The notes under the pieces: generated by a model
Database searches by the model: none
The model's input: only the letters and a program-made list of their open reading frames with translations
Told to the model about the DNA's origin: nothing
Translations under genes and position numbers: made by a program
Assembly (NCBI RefSeq): GCF_023503965.1
Contig: NZ_CP097298.1
Location: forward strand, 1,567,001-1,631,000
Reading direction: 5' to 3'
Source of the DNA: Brevundimonas albigilva
GTDB taxonomy: Bacteria; Pseudomonadota; Alphaproteobacteria; Caulobacterales; Caulobacteraceae
DNA: 64,000 nt
Shown: piece after piece, positions 1-9,989 of the stretch
Layout of the letters: every line of letters begins with the position of its first letter
Position numbering within the stretch: the stretch's first letter is position 1

Positions 1-1337
1 CGCCCCCGGCCGAAGCGTCCGCCCAGCCGCTGGACCGCCGCCAGGGCCTTCTGGGCGGGCACGGTCGCGTCATAGAGCTGGGGCGGATCGGAACAGACGT
101 CGCAGACGCCGCAGGGCGCCGCGTCCTGTTCGCCGAAGTAGCGGCGCACCGCCTGGGGCCGGCAGACCGCCCCGTCCAGCATGGCGAACAGCTGGCGCAC
201 CTTGCGCACCTGCACCTGCTTGACCTCCTCGGCCATCGGGCGGCCGTCGAGGCGGCGCAGCGACCAGGCGATGTCGGACGGGCCGTACAGGGTGATCCCC
301 TCGGCCGGTTCGCCGTCGCGCCCGGCGCGGCCGATCTCCTGCCAATAGGCCTCAAGGCTGCCCGGCGGATCGGCGTGGATGACGAAGCGGACGTCGGCCT
401 TGTCGACCCCCATGCCGAAGGCGATGGTGGCGACCATGACCGCCCCGTCCTCGGCCAGGAAGCGCTCCAGCCGGCGGTCGCGCTCCCGGGTGTCCATGCC
501 CGCGTGATAGGCGATGGCGTTGGTCCCGGCGTCGCGCAGGGCCTGGGCCACGCGGTCGCAGCCGTCGCGGCTGCCGCAATAGACCACGCCGGACTTGCCG
601 CGCCGCTCGCGCACCATCTCGATGACGCGGGCGTCGGTCTTGGCGCGGGACGCATTCTCCTTGCGCTCGGCCGACAGCTGCAGGTTCGGGCGGGCGAAGC
701 TGTCGACGAAGACCTGGGCGCCCTCCAGCCGCAGCGAGCGCAGGATGTCGTCGCGGGTGCGGGCGTCGGCGGTGGCGGTGACGGCGATCCGGGGCACGCC
801 GGGGAAGCGCTCGGCCAGAAGGCCCAGATTGCGATAGTCGGGGCGGAAGTCGTGGCCCCACTGGCTGACGCAGTGGGCCTCGTCGATGGCGATCAGGCTG
901 AGCGGCAGCTCGGCCAGCCGGTCCAGCATGGCGCCGGCCGCCAGCCCTTCCGGCGAGACGTAGAGCAGGTCCAGCTCCCCGGCCCGGGCGGCGCGCCAGA
1001 TGGCCGAGCGGTCATCCAGAGAGACGCCGGAATCGAGCCGCGCGGCGGCCACGCCCTGCTGCTTCAGCGCCTCGACCTGGTCGGTCATCAGGGCGATCAG
1101 CGGCGAGACGACCAGGCCCAGGCCGGGACGCAGGATGGCGGGGATCTGGTAGCAGACGCTCTTGCCGCCGCCGGTGGGCAGGACGGCCAGCACGTCGCCG
1201 CCGGACAGGATCTGGCCGACCACCTGGCCCTGCAGGCCGCGGAAGTCGCCGTGGCCCCAGACGCGGGACAGCAGGGCGCGGGCCTGGTCGAGGCCGGGCG
1301 TCTCTGTCAGGGCAGGTCGGGACTGCGCGGCGAGCAT
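1..1337 (-). CDS. recQ: ATP-dependent DNA helicase RecQ (3' end cut by window edge)
   Basis: Superfamily 2 DNA helicase that unwinds DNA 3'-5' in recombination and fork repair. The frame is open from the ATG at 1337 to the left edge, giving 445 residues; family members have about 600, so the end of RQC and the HRDC domain lie outside the window. Walker A PTGGGKS is at about residues 54-60, the DEAH box at 152-155 followed by CVSQWGHDFRPDY, and a Cys cluster (CGVCDVC) at about 410 marks the zinc-binding part of RecQ-Ct. No frameshift was found in this part. It starts 72 bases downstream of the stop of the neighbouring reductase gene, same strand. Confidence 0.95.
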   Translation of the reverse strand, partial: MLAAQSRPALTETPGLDQARALLSRVWGHGDFRGLQGQVVGQILSGGDVLAVLPTGGGKSVCYQIPAILRPGLGLVVSPLIALMTDQVEALKQQGVAAARLDSGVSLDDRSAIWRAARAGELDLLYVSPEGLAAGAMLDRLAELPLSLIAIDEAHCVSQWGHDFRPDYRNLGLLAERFPGVPRIAVTATADARTRDDILRSLRLEGAQVFVDSFARPNLQLSAERKENASRAKTDARVIEMVRERRGKSGVVYCGSRDGCDRVAQALRDAGTNAIAYHAGMDTRERDRRLERFLAEDGAVMVATIAFGMGVDKADVRFVIHADPPGSLEAYWQEIGRAGRDGEPAEGITLYGPSDIAWSLRRLDGRPMAEEVKQVQVRKVRQLFAMLDGAVCRPQAVRRYFGEQDAAPCGVCDVCSDPPQLYDATVPAQKALAAVQRLGGRFGRG

Positions 1338-1408
1338 CCTTGAGTTGTGCACGATTTGTTCCGGCAGGCAAGCGATCGGCCGACCCGATCGTCAGCCCGG
1401 GCAAGCGC

Positions 1409-2392
1409 TCAGGCGTCGAGCGCGGGAAGCTGGGCGAACTGGCCGCCGGTGCGGTAGCGCCACAGATAGGAGGGGGCGATGGCCTCCATCCCCGTCGGAT
1501 GGACCACGCCCAGGTCGGCCAGGGTCGCGGCGCCCGGCGCGACGACGTTGTCGACTTCCAGCATCAGCACCTGGTCGCGGGTCAAGGGCGGGGTCAGGCC
1601 GAACAGGCCGACCATCTCCAGCGCGGCGCCCAGCGGGCGGGCGACGACGAAGGGCACGGGGGCCAGCAGGCGGTCGCGCCCGGTCTCGCGCTTCACCAGC
1701 TCCAGCACCTCGCGGAAGGTCCAGACCGAGGGTCCGCCCAGTTCGTAGGTCTGGCCCGCAGCCGCGCCCTGGACAACCGCGCGGGCGATCGCCTCGGCCA
1801 CGTCGCCGACATAGACGGGCTGGAACTTCGTCTCGCCCCCGCCGATCAGCGGCAGGACGGGGCTGAAGGTCGCCATCGAAGCGAAGCGGTTGAGGAAGCC
1901 GTCGCCGGCGCCGAAGACCAGCGACGGGCGCAGGATCACCGCGTCCGGATGGACGGCGCGGATTTCCTGTTCCGCCTGGGCCTTGGACCGGGCGTAGGCC
2001 GAGGGGCTGTCCAGGTCGGCGCCGATGGCCGAGATCTGGACCACGCGGCGCACGCCGGCGGCGCGGGCCGCCTGGGCGATGGTGCGGGCCGCCTCGACGT
2101 GGACGGCCTGGAAGCCGCGGCGCTTGCCGCCGTCGTGAAGGACGCCGACCAGGTTGACCAGGGCGTCCGACCCCCGCAGCGCGCGGGCCACGTCGTCGGG
2201 GTTGGTCACGTCGCAGCGCATGAACTGGATCTGGCCGGGGTCGCCCAACGGCTGGACCTCGATGGCCAGGACCGGGTTGCGCACGGCCACGCGGATGCGC
2301 CAGCCGCGACGGGCCAGGGCGCGCACGGCCTGCGACCCGATGAAGCCCGATCCTCCGAAAAGGGTCACCACGCCAGGCGCCAGGTCAGCCAT
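1409..2392 (-). CDS. NAD(P)-binding NDUFA9-like complex I accessory protein
   Basis: Atypical short-chain dehydrogenase of the NDUFA9 (39-kDa complex I subunit) group, about 327 residues. The Rossmann glycine motif GGSGFIG is at about residues 13-19, followed by a typical extended-SDR body (VNLVGVLHDGG, SAYARSKAQAE, LRPSLVFGAGD). In alphaproteobacteria such proteins associate with respiratory complex I; that role is inferred from the family. The reading frame extends further upstream, but the ATG at 2392 immediately before the beta strand of the Rossmann fold is preferred. It is transcribed away from the DUF488 gene. Confidence 0.85.
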   Translation of the reverse strand: MADLAPGVVTLFGGSGFIGSQAVRALARRGWRIRVAVRNPVLAIEVQPLGDPGQIQFMRCDVTNPDDVARALRGSDALVNLVGVLHDGGKRRGFQAVHVEAARTIAQAARAAGVRRVVQISAIGADLDSPSAYARSKAQAEQEIRAVHPDAVILRPSLVFGAGDGFLNRFASMATFSPVLPLIGGGETKFQPVYVGDVAEAIARAVVQGAAAGQTYELGGPSVWTFREVLELVKRETGRDRLLAPVPFVVARPLGAALEMVGLFGLTPPLTRDQVLMLEVDNVVAPGAATLADLGVVHPTGMEAIAPSYLWRYRTGGQFAQLPALDA

Positions 2393-2507
2393 GGGAAAAG
2401 CTCCAGTCGAAATCAGTGTCGGCGGGATAGACGATAGGGCGCCGCGCCGCAACGCGGGCGTTGGCGGCCAAGCTGGCGATCGGGGCGCTGACGCCCATCT
2501 GTGGCCG

Positions 2508-2939
2508 ATGCAACTGTTCACCATCGGTTACGAAGGCGCGACCCAGGCCCAGGTCATCGACCGTCTGAAGGCGGCCGGGGTCGAGGTCCTGGTCGACGTG
2601 CGGGCCATCGCCGCCTCTCGCCGGGCCGGCTTTTCCAAGACCCTGCTGGGCGAGAGCCTGAAGGCCCAGGGCGTCGACTATGTCCATCTGCGCGGCCTGG
2701 GCACGCCCAAGGCCGGGCGCGACGCGGCGCGCAAGGGCCATGTGGCGGAGATGCGCGCCATCTTCGCCGACCACATGGCCGAGCCGCAGGCCCAGATGGA
2801 CTACGCCCGGCTGAAGGCCCTGGCGGCCGAGAGGCGCGTCGCCCTGCTGTGCTTCGAGGCCGACCCCGCCGGATGCCACCGCGCGGTCCTGGCCGAGCGG
2901 CTGGCGCACGAGGACGGGGCGCGGATCGTCAATCTGTGA
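2508..2939 (+). CDS. DUF488 family protein
   Basis: A 143-residue protein with the DUF488 signature: N-terminal FTIGYEG, LVDVRAI, and near the C-terminus LLCFEADPAGCHR, a Cys-Glu-Cys-His arrangement typical of the family. The biochemical function of DUF488 is not established. The ATG at 2508 directly precedes the FTIGYEG strand, so it is preferred over upstream starts in the same frame. It is divergent from the NDUFA9-like gene, with 115 bases between the start codons. Confidence 0.85.
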   Translation: MQLFTIGYEGATQAQVIDRLKAAGVEVLVDVRAIAASRRAGFSKTLLGESLKAQGVDYVHLRGLGTPKAGRDAARKGHVAEMRAIFADHMAEPQAQMDYARLKALAAERRVALLCFEADPAGCHRAVLAERLAHEDGARIVNL

Positions 2940-3256
2940 TTTCGGACCCCTGGGCGGAAAAAGACCGTCTGAATAGTGTGAATCGTGTGAAATCGGCGTC
3001 GGTCGGCTCCTCCCCTTTCGTCACCCTGGGGCTCGATCGGATGATCAGGCGCGGGCGTGGTCGGGAAGGATCGCACGGTTTTGGGGCGTGTTAGGCCGAA
3101 GGCCCCGCGGGCCGCCTAGAGCGCTGATGTTCCAGCCCTTCAGGCTCGGAAATAGGATGGCGACGCCCCCTTTCGCCGTTCCGGGCGGAGGGCCGTTTCG
3201 CCCGGACTGACGGAAGGAAGGGATGAGGGCCGCGCCTCACCCCTCCTCGTCGGGCG
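2940..3256. other. 317-bp stretch without a convincing gene
   Basis: This lies between the ends of two convergent genes. It contains a tandem near-repeat (GTGTGAA twice at about 2978-2993) and a GC-rich dyad (CCGGGCG ... CGCCCGG at about 3180-3208) without a clear T tract. No open frame here resembles a known protein. The dyad may act as a weak terminator for the aminopeptidase transcript. Confidence 0.5.
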
Positions 3257-5207
3257 TCAGGGCCGGCCGACCAGGTCGTCGACCGAGCCCGAGGTGACCG
3301 GGTGGTACAGCGGCCGCGCCTCGGCGTAGATGCGGCGCGCGATGGGGCGGCCCCAGTCGCCCTCGGCCCACAGGGTCTGGAACAGCGGATAGACGAACTT
3401 GCGCCGGCCCTGGCTGGTCAGGAACTTCTCGGCCGTGGCGACCGCGGGCTGATAGCGGTGGGCCAGGGCGATCTGCAGCCAGGCGAAGGTCAGTTCGCTG
3501 TTGCCCTCGTTCGCCAGGTTCAGGGTCGATTCCAGGTCGGCCAGCTGGGCCGGCGTCAGCCAGTCGGCGTTTGCGCGCAGACCCTCGGGCCGCCAGCCCA
3601 GGAAGCGCTGGCGCTGCTGGGTGTTCCAGTCCGCCCAGGGGATGGCCGAAGCCGGACCCTTGTCGCGGAAGAAGGCCAGGGCGGCGGCGTCCACCGGTTC
3701 GAAGGCGTGCGAGACCGGGGCGACGGCGTTGGAGGGCAGGCCGGGCTGATAGACCCAGGCGTCCAGCTGAAGTTCGGCCTCCAGCGCGGCGTCGCCCTTG
3801 ACCAGATTGGCGCGGATGTCGTCCAGGAACATGGCCGTGGTCATCGGCCGATAGGCGTTGCGGTCGAAATAGCCGCGCAGCCAGGCGTCGAACCGCTCGC
3901 GGCCCGCGATGCGCTCGATGGTGCGCAGGAAGGCCGAGCCCTTGTCGTAGGCGATGGTGTTCATGCCGTCGTCGGGATCGCGGCCCTTCAGGTCCAGGTG
4001 CAGCCGGGTGTCGGCGGCGGGCAGGGTCTTCAGCTCGTCCTGCAGCCCGTCCCAGCTGAGCACCTGTTCCTGGACCGCGCGGTCATGGCCGTAGAGCGAC
4101 TCCATGATGCGGTTCTCGAAATAGGTGGTGAAGCCCTCGTTCAGCCAGAAGTCGTTCCAGGTGGCGTTGGTGACCAGGTTGCCCGACCAGGAGTGCGCCA
4201 GTTCGTGCGCCACCAGCGACACCAGCGAGCGGTCGCCGGCGATGATGGTCGGGGTGGCGAAGGTCAGCTTGGGGTTCTCCATGCCGCCGAACGGGAAGCT
4301 GGGCGGTAGGACCAAAGGTCGTAGCGGCCCCAGCGATAGGGGCCGTAGAGCTTCTCGGCGGCGTCCACCATCTGGGCGGTGGGCTCCAGCTCCCAGGCCG
4401 CGGCGCGCAGGCGGCTGGCTCGGTCCAGACGCCGGTGCGCGCGTCGAACGGGGCGAAGGCCAGGTCGCCCACGCCGATGGCGATCAGATAGGGCGGGATC
4501 GGATTGTCCATGCGGAAGCGCCACGCCTTCATGCCGTTTCCGGCCGGCTCGCCCTGCGGCGTCAGGTGGTCGGCGCTCATGACCACGGTCAGGTCCTCGG
4601 GCGCGACGATGCGGGCCGAATAGGTCTGGCGGATGCCGGGGCTGTCCTGGGTCGGCACCCAGGTGCGGGTCAGGATCGCCTGGCCCTGGCTGAACAGATA
4701 GGGCTTGTCGCCGCCGGCGGTCTGGGCGGGGGTGAGCCACTGCAGCGCCGCCGCGTCCGGCCGGGTGGAATAGCGGATGGTGATCTTGCGACGCTCGTCG
4801 GCGGCGAAGGCCGGGAAATAGACCGTCAGGGGCTGGCCCTTGATGGCGTCGTCGTCGCCGACGACGAAGCGCAGCGGCTGGCCGGCCGCGTCGCGCACGT
4901 CCTGGATGTCCAGGTTGCGGATGTCCAGAATCACCTCGTTGGCGCCGGGGACGGCCAGGATGTCCAGGGTGGCCGTGCCCGACAGCGTCTTGGCGTTGAA
5001 GTCGGCGGTCAGGTCCAGCGCCACGTCGACGACGCGGGCGATCTCGGGCCGGGCGTAGGTGTGGCTGTCCACGGCCTCCGGGCCGGGCGCGGGGGCGATG
5101 GCGGGCGGCGTCATGGCGGCGCCTCCGGTCGGGGTGGAACAGGCGCTGACCCCCAGGGCGGCGGCGAGGGCGAGGGCGGAGACGAGACCGAAGGCTTTGC
5201 GCTTCAT
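3257..5207 (-). CDS. M1 family aminopeptidase lipoprotein (two frameshifts)
   Basis: Zinc metallopeptidase of the M1 / leukotriene A4 hydrolase group, about 650 residues once two breaks are repaired. The ATG at 5207 gives a lipoprotein signal peptide with lipobox VSAC (Cys23), so export and lipidation are expected. Catalytic motifs are GGMEN, HELAH and the third ligand in LNEGFTTYFE, followed by a C-terminal helical domain. The frame shifts near 4415 (after WTEPA) and again near 4317 (YDL to VLPPSFPFGG). Each break fits loss of one base, and homology resumes at once on the far side. The gene is probably intact in the organism. Confidence 0.85.
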
Positions 5208-5268
5208 CGAGGCTTTCCGGGGCTGACCATGACGACGGCCCGGAGAACGCGCGGAAACGGCGAAAAGA

Positions 5269-6524
5269 TCAAGCCTCGGCGGCGACCTTGGCCGACGGCA
5301 GGTGGTGGGCGCGGAACAGGCGGCCCTTCTCGGCGAACAGCACCATGGCCAGCGCCAGAAGGCCATAGACCGTCAGGCCGACCATCATCGGCACGGTGGT
5401 CCCGTTGAACTGCTGGCCACCGCGAAGCCCGCCAGGGAGCCCAGGATGGTCGACAGGAACCCCTGCGCGGACGAGGCGGTGCCGGCGATATGGCCCATCG
5501 GCTCCATCGCCATCGAACCGAAATTGCCCGCCATCAGGCCGAAGCAGAACATGGTCAGGGCCTGCAGCACGCCGAAGGTCCAGATCGACTCCACGCCCGC
5601 CAGCGCCACGCCCGCGTGGATGGCCGCGATGACGATGAAGGCGATCAGCGCCGTGTGCGAGATCAGCCGCGAGCCCAGCCGCCCGACCAGCCGGGCGTTC
5701 AGCAGCGAGGCCACGGCGATGCCGCCGGCGATGGCGGCGAACACCAGGGGAAAAACGGACGGGGCGTGGAAGACCTGGGAGAAGATCTGCTCGGCCGAGT
5801 TGATGAAGCCGAACAGCCCGCCCATCAGGGCGCCCATGGCCAGGGTGTAGCCCAGGGACACGCGGTTGGTCAGGGCCTCGCGGAAGCCGGCGACGATGCG
5901 CGGCAGGCGGATGGGCTGGCGATATTCGGGGTGCAGGGTTTCGGGCAGGCGCAGCAGGGCCCACAGCATGACCGACAGGCCGAAGACCATCAGCACGCCG
6001 AAGATCCAGCGCCACGGGCCGAACTGCATGATCAGGGCGCCGACGGACGGGGCCAGGATGGGCACGCCCAGGAAGACCAGGAAGCTGAGCGACATGACCC
6101 GCGCCATGTCGCGGCCGCTGTAGCGGTCGCGCACGATGGAGACGACCAGCACCCGCGTCGCCGCGCTGCCCAGGCCCTGGCCGATGCGGGCCGCGATCAG
6201 GGCGTCGAAGGTCGGCGCCAGGGTCGCCAGCAGGCTGAACAGCACATAGACGCCCACGCCCGCCATCAGGATCGGCTTGCGGCCGAACCGGTCGGCCAGG
6301 GGGCCGTAGATCAGCTGGGCGGCGCCGAAGCCCAGCAGATAGGCGGTGACGACCCATTGCACGCCGTTGGCCGACTGGACGGCCAGGTCCTGGCCGATGT
6401 GCGGCAGGGCCGGCAGCATGGAATCGATGGCCAGGGCGTTCATCGCCATCAGGGCCGCGACCAGGCAGACGAATTCGACGAAGCCGGGCTTCTGGGCGGG
6501 CGTTGACGCGGCGGAAGTGGTCAT
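5269..6524 (-). CDS. Bcr/CflA-type drug-resistance MFS transporter (one frameshift)
   Basis: About 418 residues with twelve predicted membrane segments. The motif-A-like loop GPLADRFGRKP sits after the second segment, and the N-terminal ALAIDSMLPALPHIG is typical of the Bcr/CflA (DHA1) drug:H+ antiporters. Near 5410 the frame breaks at ASS; the last ~57 residues (QQFNGTTVPMMVGLTVYG ... KVAAEA) continue one frame over, consistent with one lost base. ATGs at 6563 and 6524 are both possible; 6524 (MTTSAAS) gives the usual short N-terminus. It starts 61 bases before the 3' end of the M1 peptidase's upstream region, same strand. Confidence 0.82.
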
Positions 6525-6652
6525 CCGGGCCAGATGCGCCATGACCGCCCCGGCCGCAACCATGCGCGTGTCATAAATTGCTGCAATGCAGCGAAATCGA
6601 GCTTGAACGGGGATCGCCTCGCCAAGGACGCCAAGCTCGGCTAGAGGAAGTC

Positions 6653-8095
6653 ATGACAGACAAGATGACAGCCCAGGCGGCGCTGGACCGCCTCGAAACC
6701 CTCTACACCCGATCCGTGACCAACCTGCGCGACGCCGTGCGGGACTTCGTCGAGACCGGCGCCCGGCCCGATCCGGTCCGGCGCGCCGAAGGGGTGTTCG
6801 CCTATCCCGAACTTCGCATCCGCTGGGACGGCGACCGGCCCCAGGACCTGGAGCCGCGCGCCTACGCCCGGCTGTCGAAACAGGGCCGCTATTCCACCAC
6901 CGTCACCCGGCCGGACTGTTCCGCCCCTATCTGACCGAACAGCTGGGCCTGCTGGAGCAGGAATACGGCGCGACGTTCGAGGTCGGGGTGTCGAACCAGG
7001 AAATCCCCTTCCCCTATGTGACCGACGGTCTGGACGTGGCGCTGGACCGGTCGATGACCGCGGCCCTGGCGCGCTGGTTCCCGACCACGGACCTGGCCCA
7101 TATCGGCGACGAGATCGCCGACGGCCTGTTCGACATGGCCGGCGACTTCCCCCTGTCGCACTTCGACGGCCTGCGCACCGACTTCTCGCTGGCCCGGCTG
7201 CGCCACTACACCGGCACGCCGGTGGACGACGTCCAGTCCTATGTGCTGTTCACCAACTACAACCGCTATGTCGACGAGTTCGTGCGCTGGGCCATCGAGC
7301 AGCTGAAGCGGCCCGACAGCCCGTACGAAACCCTGTCGTGCGCCGGCGGCGTGGTCATCACCAAGGACACGCCCAACCCGGAAGAGGCGATCAGCGACAC
7401 GGCCTGGAAGAAGCACCAGATGCCGGCCTACCACCTGACCGCGCCGGGGCATAAGGGCGTCACCCTGGTCAACATCGGGGTCGGGCCGTCGAACGCCAAG
7501 ACCATCACCGACCACCTGGCGGTCACCCGCCCGCACGTCTGGCTGATGATCGGCCACTGCGGGGGCCTGCGCGCCAGCCAGACCATCGGCGACTACGTGC
7601 TGGCCCACGCCTATCTGCGCGACGACCATGTGCTGGACGCGGTGCTGCCGCCCGACATCCCGATCCCGTCGATCGCCGAGGTGCAGCGCGCCCTGTACGA
7701 CGCCACCAAGTCGGTCAGCGGCATGCCCGGCGACGAGGTCAAGCTGCGCCTGCGCACCGGCACGGTCGTCACCACCGACGACCGGAACTGGGAGCTGCGC
7801 TATTCCAAGTCGGCGCTGCGCTTCAACCAGAGCCGGGCCGTCGCCATCGACATGGAAAGCGCCACCATCGCCGCCCAGGGGTATCGGTTCCGGGTGCCCT
7901 ACGGGACGCTGCTGTGCGTCGGACAAGCCGCTGCACGGCGAGATCAAGCTGCCGGGCCAGGCCAACCGCTTCTACGAGGGCTCGATCTCCGAACACCTGC
8001 AGATCGGCATCCAGGCGGTGGACCTGATGCGGCGCGAAGGCCCGCGCCTGCATTCGCGCAAGCTGCGCGCCTTCGACGAGCCGCCGTTCCGGTGA
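6653..8095 (+). CDS. amn: AMP nucleosidase (two frameshifts)
   Basis: Hydrolyses AMP to adenine and ribose 5-phosphate. The reconstructed length of about 481 residues matches E. coli Amn. An N-terminal regulatory domain is followed by a nucleoside-phosphorylase-like catalytic domain with GHCGGLRASQ, MESATIAAQGYRF and the C-terminal SDKPLHGEIKLPGQAN. A strong ribosome site (GAGGAAG, 6644-6650) supports the ATG at 6653. The frame breaks near 6912 (RPD to LFRPYL, one lost base) and near 7920 (LLCV to SDKPL, probably two lost bases). Both junctions rejoin the family sequence exactly, so the gene is probably functional. Confidence 0.9.
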
Positions 8096-8159
8096 AGGCC
8101 GCTGACGGTTGCTGCTTGAGCGAGGGATTTCGGCGATGCCCGCCTGTTCAGGGGCGTCT

Positions 8160-8912
8160 TCAGCTTTCGGGGCGGCGCAGCAGGTAGAGACCGAAGTCGA
8201 GATAATCGCGGCCGAAGGCGAACAGGCTCCTGACCTGGTCGCCGCGTGCGGCGATGGCGGGCGTCTCGGGCCGGTCGGGGTTGGCGGCGGTCCAGTCGCG
8301 CACGGCCGCGTCCATCGCCGCCAGATAACGCGCCCAGGTCGCGTCATCGGACAGGCCGGCCGAAACGACCTCCAGCCCGGCGTCGCGCGCGGCCGCCTGC
8401 CAGCCCGTATGGTCGGCGTAGAGATTGTTGGCCTCGATCACCTGGCGCAAGGGCGCCGGCGGCTCGCCCTTCCACACCAGGTCGCCCCACAGCAGCCAGC
8501 CGCCAGGCGTCAGACGACGACTCAGGCCCGCCATCATCGCGGCGGGTTCGCGCACACCCGCTCCGACCGGCTCGATCACGCCTATGGCGACGATCAGCTG
8601 ATAGGGCGACTGGTCCGCCAGAAAGGCGCCGGACCAGGCGTGGTGGAGCGTCACGTGATCGCCGACCCCAGCCTGGTCAATCCGCTCGCGCGCCAATTCG
8701 ATCATGGCGCCGTCGGCGTCCACTGCGTCGAAGTCGAGGGCGAAGCGCCGAGCCAGCTGGATGGCCACGCCGGCGTGGGCGCAGCCGAGGTCCAGCGCGC
8801 GGGCGCCAGGCGCCAGGCCCGTGCGCGACACGGCCGCCTCCACATCCGCCATCCCCAGGGCGTTGCAGACCGGAAGCGTCGCATAGGCGACACGCTGGAA
8901 ATTCACGGACAT
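8160..8912 (-). CDS. class I SAM-dependent methyltransferase
   Basis: A 250-residue protein with a Rossmann-like methyltransferase fold. Motif I is LDLGCAHAGVA, the acidic end of strand 2 is DAVDADG, and a post-motif PGGWLLWGDLVW corresponds to strand 5. The substrate cannot be told from the sequence. It is divergent from the membrane-protein operon at 9056, sharing a 143-bp control region that holds an inverted repeat. Confidence 0.75.
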   Translation of the reverse strand: MSVNFQRVAYATLPVCNALGMADVEAAVSRTGLAPGARALDLGCAHAGVAIQLARRFALDFDAVDADGAMIELARERIDQAGVGDHVTLHHAWSGAFLADQSPYQLIVAIGVIEPVGAGVREPAAMMAGLSRRLTPGGWLLWGDLVWKGEPPAPLRQVIEANNLYADHTGWQAAARDAGLEVVSAGLSDDATWARYLAAMDAAVRDWTAANPDRPETPAIAARGDQVRSLFAFGRDYLDFGLYLLRRPES

Positions 8913-8998
8913 GGGACACCGGGCGCTGTGTGGACGACGCGAGACAATACGGTCGCGGCAGGCTTGTCGATCCCGTTTGGTTCAAAGGGCAACAGAGC

Positions 8999-9015
8999 AC
9001 TTTACAACATAAAGT
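8999..9015. promoter_or_regulatory. inverted-repeat operator candidate
   Basis: A perfect dyad ACTTTA-N5-TAAAGT in an unusually AT-rich patch 41 bp before the ATG at 9056. Such dyads are typical winged-helix regulator sites, and a winged-helix regulator is the second gene of the downstream operon, so autoregulation is a reasonable inference. Confidence 0.4.
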
Positions 9016-9055
9016 TCTTGATGCATGGTATCCCGACTTTCAACGGGAGGACGCC

Positions 9056-9679
9056 ATGACGCGCGACACGCAGACCATTCAAGACGACATCGCCTATATG
9101 CGGGCCCTGGCCCACGAGGGGCGGCACGCGCCCCTGCTGGCCGGGCCGGTGCTGGTCGCCGCCGCCGTGATCTTCGGCGCCGCCAATCTGGGCCAATGGG
9201 CCCTTCAGTCTGGCGTCGTGAGCGTCAGTCCCTGGGCGCAGTTGTGGCTGTGGATCGGCGCGGGCGTCGTCTTCGCAGGCGTGTTGACGGTTCTGATCGG
9301 ACGGATGAAGGGCAGGCCGGGCTACAACTCCTCGGGCAACACTGCGGTCGGCGCGGCCTGGAGCGGGGTCGGCTATGGCATCTTCGTCACCTGGCTGGGC
9401 CTGGTCGCCCTGGCGGTGAAATCGGGCGACTGGCGGTGGATGATGGCGATGCCGACGATCGTTCTGGTCGCCTACGGCTCGGCCTGGATGGTCGGCGCGG
9501 CCATGACGCGGACCCGCTGGATGACGATGACGGCCCTGCTGTCCTACGCCGGAGCGGTGGCCGTGGCCTGGTTCGCGGATACGCCGGCGATCTATCTGGC
9601 CTTCACCGTCGTGCTGGCGGCCGTCGCCCTGATCCCCGGGCTGATCCTGATGCGGCAGGAACCGTCGGAGGTCGTCTGA
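9056..9679 (+). CDS. multi-pass membrane protein of unknown function
   Basis: A 207-residue protein with a charged ~25-residue N-terminus followed by about five to six hydrophobic segments (for example LLAGPVLVAAAVIFGAANL). The loop GRMKGRPGYNSSGNTAVGAA follows the second segment. A good ribosome site (GGGAGG) precedes the ATG at 9056. The stop codon overlaps the start of the next gene (TGATG), so the two are translationally coupled. Membrane proteins paired with a small winged-helix regulator are common, but no function can be assigned. Confidence 0.75.
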   Translation: MTRDTQTIQDDIAYMRALAHEGRHAPLLAGPVLVAAAVIFGAANLGQWALQSGVVSVSPWAQLWLWIGAGVVFAGVLTVLIGRMKGRPGYNSSGNTAVGAAWSGVGYGIFVTWLGLVALAVKSGDWRWMMAMPTIVLVAYGSAWMVGAAMTRTRWMTMTALLSYAGAVAVAWFADTPAIYLAFTVVLAAVALIPGLILMRQEPSEVV

Positions 9680-9981
9680 TGGCGGACGATTTCGACATCG
9701 GCCGCATCGACGAGGTGATCCACGGCCGCATCCGCCTGGGGATCATGGCCTATCTGTCGGGCGCCGAGGCGGCGGATTTCGCCACCCTAAAGGCGCGGCT
9801 TCAGACCACCGACGGCAATCTGTCGGTCCATCTGCGCAAGCTGGAAGAGGCGGGGTTCGTCGCCGTCGAAAAGACCTTCAGCGGCCGCAAGCCCCTGACC
9901 ACGGCGCGGCTGACCGACGACGGCCGCACCGCCTTCGTGGCCTATCTGGACGCGATGGCGGGGCTGCTGCCCGCGCGCTAG
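9679..9981 (+). CDS. small winged-helix transcriptional regulator
   Basis: A 100-residue protein built almost entirely of one winged-helix domain. IHGRIRLGIMAYL begins helix 1, ATLKARLQTTDGNLSVHLRKLEEAGF forms the helix-turn-helix, and VEKTFSGRKPLTTARLTDDG forms the wing. It matches the HTH_34 / MarR-like single-domain type. It is coupled to the preceding membrane protein by a TGATG overlap and probably controls that operon through the dyad at 8999-9015. Confidence 0.8.
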   Translation: MADDFDIGRIDEVIHGRIRLGIMAYLSGAEAADFATLKARLQTTDGNLSVHLRKLEEAGFVAVEKTFSGRKPLTTARLTDDGRTAFVAYLDAMAGLLPAR

Positions 9982-9989
9982 AAGGGGGC

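Noticed and set aside
3257..6563. Reading the M1 peptidase and MFS exporter as several separate or decayed genes
   Set aside because: The fragments join into full-length families with no missing domain and single-base steps; sequence error is simpler.
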